NCBI GenBank assembly: GCA_003563465.1
Contig: PWVH01000083.1
Location: 1 to 6,311, forward strand
Reading direction: 5' to 3'
Source: Coriobacteriaceae bacterium
GTDB taxonomy: Bacteria; Actinomycetota; Coriobacteriia; Anaerosomatales; SLCP01
Length of the DNA: 6,311 nt
Shown here: positions 1-5,287 of the stretch, one piece after another
Layout of the letters: each line of letters begins with the position of its first letter
Numbering within the stretch: the stretch's first letter is position 1
The notes under the pieces: model-generated
The model's database searches: none
The model's input: the letters and a program-made list of their open reading frames with translations, nothing else
Told to the model about the DNA's origin: nothing
Program-made: the position numbers and the translations under genes

Positions 1-2
1 AC

Positions 3-1553
3 TTGCGCGCCGCTCCCGGGGCCCCGCGTCGAAGCTCGGGTGCTCCTGGATTCCGCGTGCTGGCGACAGTGCTCGTTGTGGCGCTGCTGGCTGGTGGCGC
101 TGCCTGGCTGCTCACTCGGCCGGTGTCCCTCAACGTCACCGCCACGCCCGACGACGCAGCGATACGCGTCCTGGGCATGCCCGAGCTCGAGGGCGTCGGC
201 ACACTCTCCGCCGAAGACATCGTCCCAGGAGTCTACACGCTAGAGGTAGCTCGCTCTGGGTTCGAGACGCACACCGCTCAAGTCAAGATACCGCGGGTGC
301 GCGGCACCAAGGTCTCGGTGGCACTCGAACCGCTTCCGCAGGCCTTCGCGGTCACGAGCCACCCGGAAGAGGCCGCCTGCCGAGTGCTGCGCGACGGAGA
401 CGAACTCTTCTCGGGAACCGCCCCGCTCTCCGGTGAGGTGCTGGCGGGCACGGTGACCGTCGAGCTCACGCTGGCGGGATACAATCCGCTGTCGCGAGAG
501 GTCTTCGTGGACAGCCCGACAGACCTTGAGCTGTGGCTCGACCCCGAGGGACAGGTAGTCCATCTACTGGGTATCGCTGAAACCTCCGGAGCCCCCAAAG
601 GAATCGCCATAACTCCGGATGGCAAGGAGGTATGGGCGACGATACTCGATGGACCGCCTTCGATAGAGATCTTCGACACGGCTACACTCTCGCACGCCGG
701 TGGGGTGGATCTCGGGACGCACGGCGCGGTCGAAGTCGTGTTCTCCGCCGACGGAACGCGCGCTTATGCGAGTCAGATGGAGACGGCACGCGTCTTCGAG
801 ATAGACACCGAGTCGCGCGAGGTAGTTCGCACGCTGGAGACCGGCAGCGCATGGAGCAAGGTGGTAGAACTCGCCCCCGACGGAAGCGCCGCTTACGTCG
901 CCAACTGGTCGGGCAACGACGTCTCGGTCATCGACCTTGCGAGCGGCGAATTGCAGCGCCGTATCCCGGTGGCTCGCACGCCGCGCGGACTCTATGCCAC
1001 CGCAGACGGTGGCTCGCTCTTCGTTGCCGGCTTCAGTCGCGGAGACCTTCAGCGAATCGACCTGGCTTCCGGAGAGGTCGACACCGTGTTCTCGAGCGGC
1101 GGAGCGATGCGCCACATCGTCGGAGACGCGGAGCGCGGCGTGGTCTTCGCCTCGGACATGGCCAAGGACCTCATCTGGCTTCACGACCTCTCCACGGACC
1201 AGACAAGCGAGTTCGCCGACACCGACGCCAAGCCCAACACGATCGCGCTCTCCCCAGACAACAAGGTCCTTTTCGTCTCGTGCCGAGGAGCCAATAACCC
1301 CATCTCTTACTACATCCCCGGACCCGAGTGGGGCTCCATCCTGCTGTTAGACACCTCTACGGGGGAGCCGCTCGATGCGATCGTCGGCGGCAACCAGTGC
1401 ACCGCGCTCGACGTGTCTGGCGACGGCCGCTTGCTGGTGTTTTCCGACTTCCTCGACTCGAGGCTGCGCTTCTACGAGATTCCGCCCTACGAGACGCTTG
1501 CCGAGGGTGGCGGCGGGCGCTACGGAGAGCACCTGGCGGCGCTCAAGAAGTGA
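3..1553 (+). CDS. Membrane-anchored PEGA-domain / YVTN-type beta-propeller protein, probably 5'-partial
   Basis: The reading frame is open from the window edge. The first usable start is a TTG at position 3 with no upstream sequence to judge it, so the N-terminus probably lies outside the window. Residues about 17-37 form one hydrophobic segment (LATVLVVALLAGGAAWLL), preceded by an Arg/Pro/Ala-rich cytosolic-looking stretch. Two PEGA-like beta domains follow (about 40-109 and 112-180); both carry the pattern of a small beta domain ending in a Gly-Tyr/Phe-x-x motif (ARSGFETH, LAGYNPLS). Residues about 183-495 repeat blades of the YVTN/SMP-30 propeller type: 'PKGIAITPDGKEVWA', 'VVFSADGTRAYAS', 'ELAPDGSAAYVANW', 'NTIALSPDNKVLFVS'. 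From family knowledge, such proteins are outside-facing binding or scaffold proteins; no enzymatic residues are evident. The ligand is unknown. In related proteins the missing N-terminus may be a zinc ribbon or a kinase domain, which cannot be seen here. The stop is TGA at 1551-1553, facing serS. Confidence 0.85.
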   Translation: MRAAPGAPRRSSGAPGFRVLATVLVVALLAGGAAWLLTRPVSLNVTATPDDAAIRVLGMPELEGVGTLSAEDIVPGVYTLEVARSGFETHTAQVKIPRVRGTKVSVALEPLPQAFAVTSHPEEAACRVLRDGDELFSGTAPLSGEVLAGTVTVELTLAGYNPLSREVFVDSPTDLELWLDPEGQVVHLLGIAETSGAPKGIAITPDGKEVWATILDGPPSIEIFDTATLSHAGGVDLGTHGAVEVVFSADGTRAYASQMETARVFEIDTESREVVRTLETGSAWSKVVELAPDGSAAYVANWSGNDVSVIDLASGELQRRIPVARTPRGLYATADGGSLFVAGFSRGDLQRIDLASGEVDTVFSSGGAMRHIVGDAERGVVFASDMAKDLIWLHDLSTDQTSEFADTDAKPNTIALSPDNKVLFVSCRGANNPISYYIPGPEWGSILLLDTSTGEPLDAIVGGNQCTALDVSGDGRLLVFSDFLDSRLRFYEIPPYETLAEGGGGRYGEHLAALKK

Positions 1554-1586
1554 TCGAACTGGCTGCCTCAACTGCCTCGGCCCTAC

Positions 1587-1621
1587 ACCTCGGGCAGAAG
1601 CTCATCGGACCTCGGGCAGAA
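1587..1621. repeat. 13-bp direct repeat at the serS 3' end
   Basis: ACCTCGGGCAGAA occurs exactly at 1587-1599 and again at 1609-1621, a 22-bp offset. The right-hand copy encodes part of the last residues of SerRS (EILPEVR), and the left-hand copy lies in the short convergent intergenic gap. Just left of it is a 9-bp near-tandem pair, CTGCCTCAA/CTGCCTCGG, at 1563-1580. CTGCC at 1572-1576 could pair with GGCAG at 1593-1597. The loop is long and no T-run follows on either strand, so I do not call a terminator. It looks like a small local duplication. Confidence 0.7.
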
Positions 1622-2888
1622 TCTCCACGGCTCCGCCAAGATACGGCCGCAACACCTCGGGAATCTCGACGGTGCCGTCTGCGCGCTGGTAGTTCTCCAA
1701 GACTGCGGCAAACGTGCGTCCGACCGCCAATCCGGAGCCGTTGAGCGTGTGCACGAAACGCGAGCCCTTGAACGCGCCTGGATCTCGGTACTTGATGCTC
1801 GCACGTCGAGCCTGGAAGTCCCCACAGTTCGAGCAGCTGGAAACCTCCTTGTAATCCTCGTAGCTGGGAAGCCAGACTTCGATGTCGTAGGTCTTGACCG
1901 CCGCAAACCCCATGTCGCCGGTGCAGAGCACGATCACCCTGTACGCAAGACCCAGAAGGTCTAGGATCCGGCAAGCGTCGGCCACCATGCCCTCGAGCGC
2001 GTCCATAGACTCCTCGGGCTTGGCGAACTTCACCAGTTCGATCTTGTCGAACTGGTGCACGCGAATCATTCCGCGCGTGTCGCGGCCTGCACTGCCCGCC
2101 TCCTCGCGAAAGCACGGGGTGTAGGCCATGTAGTGCAGCGGAAGCCGTTCGGCCTCGAGCACCTCGTCGCGATGGATGTTGGTCAGCTGGACTTCGGCGG
2201 TGGGGATGAGATAGAGGCCTTCGCCGGTCTTGAAGAGATCGTCCTCGAACTTGGGCAGGTTCCCAGTGCCTGTCAGCGTCTCCGCGTTCGCAAGCGAAGG
2301 CGGCCACCACTCTCGGTACCCGGCATCGGCCTGCGTGTCGAGCATGAAGTTGATGAGCGCCCGCTCCAACCGAGCTCCCATGCCGCCCAGCAAGACAAAA
2401 CGGGACTTGGCGAGTTTCACCCCGCGCTCGAAGTCGACGATGCCGAGTTCGGGACCTAGATCCCAGTGCGCTTTGGGCTCGAAAGCGAACGTCGGCGGCT
2501 CGCCGTGGCGGCTCACCTCAACATTGTCGGTCTCGTCGACGCCCACAGGCACCGAGACGTCGGGGATGCTAGGGGCCACCAGAAGCATGTCGCGGGTGTC
2601 GGCTTCGGCGCGCTCCATCTGCGTTTCGAACGCTGCGATCTGCTCGTTTATGGCCCGGACTTCCTCTTTCGAGGCCTCGGCCGCCTCTCGTTTTCCTTCC
2701 TTCATCAGAGCACCGATGGCCTTGGAGGCCTCGTTTCGGCGTGCTTGCAGCGTCTCGACCCTCGAAATCAGATCGCGGCGCTGCTCATCCAACGCAAGAA
2801 AGGCATCGATGTCCCAAGCCTCCCCGCGCACAGACATCGCAGAGCGGACGGCGTCGGCGTTCTCGCGGACGAACTTCGCATCGAGCAT
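1602..2888 (-). CDS. serS: Seryl-tRNA synthetase (class II)
   Basis: This enzyme charges tRNA-Ser (and tRNA-Sec where present) with serine via seryl-adenylate in the cytosol. The 428-residue length matches bacterial SerRS. Residues about 1-105 form the N-terminal long coiled-coil arm that grips the tRNA variable arm (helical, rich in E/R/A). The catalytic core follows: motif 1 around 172-198 (LERALINFMLD...WWPPSL), the serine-binding TAE loop at 230-232 (LIPTAEVQLTN), and motif 2 at 260-280 (FREEAGSAGRDTRGMIRVHQF). Next come TGDMGFAAVKTYDIEVWLP (323-341), SSCSNCGDFQARR (350-362) and motif 3 at 384-392 (GSGLAVGRT) followed by ENYQ. All hallmark residues are present. The ATG at 2886-2888 has a good Shine-Dalgarno sequence 8 nt upstream. 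The gene is monocistronic as far as can be seen: its neighbours are convergent (left) and divergent (right). Its leader holds a tandem repeat array. Confidence 0.98.
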   Translation of the reverse strand: MLDAKFVRENADAVRSAMSVRGEAWDIDAFLALDEQRRDLISRVETLQARRNEASKAIGALMKEGKREAAEASKEEVRAINEQIAAFETQMERAEADTRDMLLVAPSIPDVSVPVGVDETDNVEVSRHGEPPTFAFEPKAHWDLGPELGIVDFERGVKLAKSRFVLLGGMGARLERALINFMLDTQADAGYREWWPPSLANAETLTGTGNLPKFEDDLFKTGEGLYLIPTAEVQLTNIHRDEVLEAERLPLHYMAYTPCFREEAGSAGRDTRGMIRVHQFDKIELVKFAKPEESMDALEGMVADACRILDLLGLAYRVIVLCTGDMGFAAVKTYDIEVWLPSYEDYKEVSSCSNCGDFQARRASIKYRDPGAFKGSRFVHTLNGSGLAVGRTFAAVLENYQRADGTVEIPEVLRPYLGGAVEILPEVR

Positions 2889-2896
2889 GTTCGCAA

Positions 2897-2901
2897 CCTC
2901 C
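2897..2901 (-). promoter_or_regulatory. serS ribosome binding site
   Basis: On the minus strand GGAGG ends 8 nt before the serS ATG (2886-2888). This fixes the start codon. The GAACTCCC stretches in the repeats just upstream could pair with this site (CUCC with GGAG, plus AA with UU across a one-base bulge). That pairing is a weak inference. Confidence 0.8.
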
Positions 2902-2913
2902 GGTCCTCGCTGA

Positions 2914-3005
2914 GGGAGTTCAACGTGCCTAGGTGCGGGAGTTCGGCGCGCTCAGGTGCGGACTTGCAACACGTCTAAGCGCGGGAGTTCAGCGCGCTCA
3001 GGTGC
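2914..3005. repeat. Four tandem 23-bp repeats in the serS leader
   Basis: Units lie at 2914-2936, 2937-2959, 2960-2982 and 2983-3005, with no spacers. On the plus strand the consensus begins GGGAGTTC, has a variable CG-rich centre, and ends CAGGTGC. Units 2 and 4 match at 22 of 23 positions and share GCGCGCTCAGGTGC. Unit 1 matches unit 2 at 18 of 23. Unit 3 is degenerate but matches unit 1 at 14 of 23, including AAC and CTA. The array can therefore also be read as two copies of a 46-bp dimer. A period of 23 is not a multiple of three, so it is not protein coding. The array lies between the proposed serS -10 box and the serS start, and would be transcribed as the 5' leader. It may be a protein-binding array, an RNA regulatory element or a neutral repeat. 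Confidence 0.85.
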
Positions 3006-3006
3006 G

Positions 3007-3038
3007 AGTATAACCCAGGAAGCGATCTTCCTCGGCAA
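3007..3038 (-). promoter_or_regulatory. Probable serS promoter
   Basis: On the minus strand TATACT (3012-3007) matches five of six bases of a sigma-70-type -10 box. The best -35 candidate is TTGCCG (3038-3033), but the spacer is 20 bp, longer than the ideal 17. The spacer contains a perfect 6-bp inverted repeat with a 4-bp loop (AGGAAG-N4-CTTCCT on the plus strand, 3017-3032), placed where a regulator could block polymerase. Transcription would begin near 3000, giving a leader of about 110 nt that spans nearly all of the 23-bp repeats. Confidence 0.5.
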
Positions 3039-3085
3039 GCCGCCATCCGTCCAAGAAGGTGTTTTCCTCGGCGCTGGGCAAGCCG
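3015..3085. repeat. Duplicated dyad element in the serS / GGDEF divergent region
   Basis: The segment 3015-3042 (CCAGGAAG...TTCCTCGGC then AAGCCG) recurs at 3051-3085, a 36-bp offset. The first 22 bases match at 17 positions. The final AAGCCG is identical but pushed away by a 7-bp insertion in the second copy. The first copy carries the perfect AGGAAG/CTTCCT dyad; in the second copy the dyad is degraded (AAGAAG/TTTCCT). Two phased operator-like sites between divergent promoters would fit a regulator acting on serS, the GGDEF gene or both. This role is an inference. The rest of the region up to 3162 is GC-rich, with no promoter I can recognise for the rightward gene. Confidence 0.55.
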
Positions 3086-3162
3086 ATACAAGCACCAGAG
3101 AGCCGGAGGGCGCGCGGCCAGGAACCCCACGGGCCGGAGCCAGCCAGCCCGAGCGCAGATCT

Positions 3163-3167
3163 GAAGG
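3163..3167 (+). promoter_or_regulatory. Shine-Dalgarno-like GAAGG that questions the GGDEF gene start
   Basis: GAAGG sits immediately before the ATG at 3168, with no spacer, which is too close to serve that ATG well. An in-frame GTG at 3177 lies 9 nt downstream of it, a normal spacing. The true start may be that GTG, shortening the protein by three residues. Confidence 0.5.
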
Positions 3168-4439
3168 ATGGCCAAGGTGAACGACTCGCAGCATGCTCTG
3201 GATAACTTGGCGAAGGAGACCCGGGAGATGATCGACTTCCTGGTCGGACTCGCCCGTGACGCATGCTTGGTCGCGGACTCGAAGGCGACCGTATTGGCCG
3301 CGAACGAAGAGGCCGTGCGTCTCTACCGCTGTTCGCTCGACGAGCTGATCGGAATGCCGCTTGCCGAGCTTTACTCCGACGAATCCGCACACCTGCTCAC
3401 CGAGGAGCTGGGACACGACCACAGCAGAAGGCCTTGGCGCGATGCCGTGCACCGTCGCAGAGACGGTTCTGAGTTTCCGGTCGAAGTGGCTTGGACGAGC
3501 GAGGATATCGCAGACGACAGAATATACATCGCCTACGTGCGGGACATCACGACGCGCATGCTGGCCGAAGATGAGTTCCGTCTTAAGTCCGAGATCTTCG
3601 ACGCGATGCTCGACGCCATCATCGTGCATGATCTCTCCGGCCGTCTCGTGCAGGCCAACCGAGCCGCTGCGGTCCATGCAGGAACCGGCTACGCGGCCTT
3701 CCAGAGAATCGAGCCGTGGGGCTGGATATCCGAACCGATGCGCCCCCAAGTGCTGGAGCAGATGCGGCGCGTGCTGGAATGCAGGTCGTTGATATTCGAC
3801 AGCGAGGGACTGCGTGCGGACGGCACCCGATACCCTACCGAGGTACACGCCCGCCTGATCGAGCGCGAAGAAGGCCACCTTCTCGTCTCGGTGATTCGCG
3901 ACATAACGGAGCGCCGCCGTGCCGAAGAAACCGTCAGATACCTCGCGTTCCACGACCCGCTCACAGGCTTGGCGAATCGTGCTCGGTTCCTCGAGGATCT
4001 CAACCGCGGCATAGCAGACGCTCGCCGCCACGGAGACGTCCTCGTGGTGGCCTACCTCGACCTCGACATGTTCAAGCCCGTGAACGACAGTCTCGGTCAT
4101 GCCGCCGGAGACCAGGTTCTCGTCGAGATCGCCCAGCGGCTCTCCTCACGTGTCCGAAGCACAGACACCGTCGCGAGAATGGGCGGGGACGAGTTCGCCG
4201 TGGTTCTCCCGCGTGTTCGAGACATCGACGCTATGGACGCTACCGCTATCAAACTGGCCTCTGCCGTAGCCGAGCCTTCGACCATACAAGGGGTGGACGT
4301 GTCGGTGACCGCGAGTATCGGACTGGCGGCGTTCGACCCCGCATCCGACGACGCCGATTCGCTGCTTGCCAAAGCCGATGGTGCCATGTACGAAGCCCGG
4401 AGTCGCGGCGTCGTGTGGAAGGTGCACGGGCGGGAGTAG
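3168..4439 (+). CDS. PAS-PAS-GGDEF diguanylate cyclase
   Basis: Predicted to condense two GTP into cyclic di-GMP in the cytosol, with activity tuned by its sensor domains. There is no membrane segment or signal peptide in the 423 residues. PAS domain 1 spans about 22-130 and ends in the usual 'YVRDITTR' strand. PAS domain 2 spans about 143-250 and ends in 'VIRDITERRRAEE', which leads into the GGDEF domain. The GGDEF domain (about 256-420) has DPLTGLANR (263-271), the metal/substrate motif LDLDMFKPVND (297-307), intact GGDEF (339-343), SIG (383-385) and a closing KADGAMYEARSRG (402-414). An RxxD inhibitory site (RSTD, 330-333) lies five residues before GGDEF, so product feedback is expected. 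No EAL domain follows. PAS ligands cannot be read from the sequence; there is no obvious Cys or His cluster for metal binding. The gene is divergent from serS, and its start is ATG 3168 or GTG 3177. Confidence 0.95.
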   Translation: MAKVNDSQHALDNLAKETREMIDFLVGLARDACLVADSKATVLAANEEAVRLYRCSLDELIGMPLAELYSDESAHLLTEELGHDHSRRPWRDAVHRRRDGSEFPVEVAWTSEDIADDRIYIAYVRDITTRMLAEDEFRLKSEIFDAMLDAIIVHDLSGRLVQANRAAAVHAGTGYAAFQRIEPWGWISEPMRPQVLEQMRRVLECRSLIFDSEGLRADGTRYPTEVHARLIEREEGHLLVSVIRDITERRRAEETVRYLAFHDPLTGLANRARFLEDLNRGIADARRHGDVLVVAYLDLDMFKPVNDSLGHAAGDQVLVEIAQRLSSRVRSTDTVARMGGDEFAVVLPRVRDIDAMDATAIKLASAVAEPSTIQGVDVSVTASIGLAAFDPASDDADSLLAKADGAMYEARSRGVVWKVHGRE

Positions 4440-4484
4440 GCACTGCCGGACCATTCGCCCGCAATCCATAAGTGGCCGAAATAG

Positions 4485-4490
4485 TACACT
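4485..4490 (+). promoter_or_regulatory. Possible -10 box for a leaderless transcript
   Basis: TACACT fits the TANNNT core of bacterial -10 boxes and ends 8 nt before the in-frame ATG at 4499. That would put the transcription start at or next to the ATG and explain why neither ATG 4499 nor GTG 4472 has a Shine-Dalgarno sequence. No convincing -35 box is present, so this is tentative. Confidence 0.3.
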
Positions 4491-4498
4491 ACCCGCAA

Positions 4499-5287
4499 AT
4501 GGATGATGCGGCCACATACTCACTCTTCCCCGACCCCGCTCTCGTCGAGACATATCGGGGACGCCCTGGGCTGGCCGTGGCGGAGATAGCCGGCCGTGAC
4601 AGCATCGCCGCCATCGTAGCTACAGCGCGCGGGCACGATATCGAAGCTGTAGTCCCGACGTCGGTGGTCACCGGCACAGAATACGGCGACCCCGAAGCGC
4701 CCGAACGCGCTATGGCGCACGCCCTCTCGCTCCTGCCGGAGGTCGAGTTCGCACCGCTGGTCAGAGTGGGCGACCCTCGGATGTGGGCTGCGCTGAACGG
4801 CCGCTACTCACGCGTCATCGGAGACCGCTTCGGGCTTTACAGCCCTTGTATGGCATGCCACCTCTACATGCATCTGAGTCGCGTTCCACTCGCACGGGCT
4901 CTGGGTGGGGCGCCGGTGATCGCCGGCGAGCGCGAGAGCCATGACGGCCGGATCAAACTGAGCCAGACGACACTCGGTATCGACATCTCGGTTGAAGCCC
5001 TGGCCGCAACGGGAATCGAGTTGTTGTTGCCCCTGCGTCACGCCTCCGGTACCGAAGTCGGAGCGCTCGTGGGCGATGCCTGGTCGGCAGAGGGCGGGCA
5101 ACTGGAATGCGTGCATTCCGGGAACTACGAGAACCTTGACGGAAGCGTCTCCTACGACCGGGACGCCTACGTCGCTTACGCGGAGTCGTTCTTGCGTCCT
5201 GCCGGTGTAGCTCTCGCTGCGGCTATCGCATCCGAGCGCGAACCCGACTTCAATGCAATAGTGCGAACAGTGCTGGAGGGAGTGTGA
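4499..5287 (+). CDS. Putative PP-loop / HUP-fold ATP-binding protein of unknown substrate
   Basis: The 262-residue protein is not one I can name. Early in the sequence, 'AVAEIAGRDSIAAIVA' holds A-G-R-D-S (31-35) after a hydrophobic strand and before a helix, resembling the SGGxDS pyrophosphate-binding loop of PP-loop ATPases but with the first Ser replaced. A CxxC (SPCMACHLYMH, Cys117 and Cys120) resembles the CxxC of thiolation or deazaguanine PP-loop enzymes. It is followed by a conserved-looking 'AGERESHDGRIKLSQ' (142-156), a 'PLRHASGTEVGALVG' segment (178-192) and a third Cys in 'CVHSGNY' (204-210). Family knowledge would suggest ATP-dependent adenylation of a substrate; the substrate is unknown. 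I chose ATG 4499 because of the -10-like box; GTG 4472 in the same frame would add nine residues, and neither has a Shine-Dalgarno sequence. The stop overlaps the next start by one base (TGATG), implying coupled expression. Confidence 0.75.
   Translation: MDDAATYSLFPDPALVETYRGRPGLAVAEIAGRDSIAAIVATARGHDIEAVVPTSVVTGTEYGDPEAPERAMAHALSLLPEVEFAPLVRVGDPRMWAALNGRYSRVIGDRFGLYSPCMACHLYMHLSRVPLARALGGAPVIAGERESHDGRIKLSQTTLGIDISVEALAATGIELLLPLRHASGTEVGALVGDAWSAEGGQLECVHSGNYENLDGSVSYDRDAYVAYAESFLRPAGVALAAAIASEREPDFNAIVRTVLEGV
5275..5279 (+). promoter_or_regulatory. Ribosome binding site of the ApgM-like gene
   Basis: GGAGG lies 7 nt before the ATG at 5287, inside the last codons of the preceding gene. 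It supports this start and translational coupling across the one-base TGATG overlap. Confidence 0.8.

Noticed and set aside
564..1184. A 206-codon open frame on the minus strand
   Set aside because: It is antisense to the beta-propeller gene and has no supporting motif or ribosome binding site that I can see.
2914..3005. CRISPR array
   Set aside because: The 23-bp units are directly adjacent with no unique spacers, and no cas genes are in the window.
2889..3006. T-box riboswitch ahead of serS
   Set aside because: I looked for the conserved T-box antiterminator sequence (UGGNACCGCG type) and a following terminator with a U-run; neither is present.
3027..3167. c-di-GMP (GEMM) riboswitch ahead of the GGDEF gene
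   Set aside because: GGCAAGCCG-like strings hinted at GEMM, but the GGGACGCAAAGCC-type core and the receptor stem are absent.
2952..4100. A 382-codon open frame on the minus strand
   Set aside because: It lies antisense to the PAS-GGDEF gene, whose motifs are unmistakable, and runs into the repeat array. Long antisense frames are expected at this GC content, and the translation shows no domain.
4427..4461. Terminator hairpin after the GGDEF gene
   Set aside because: CGGGCG and CGCCCG can pair, but the loop is 23 nt, the left arm lies within the coding sequence and no T-run follows.
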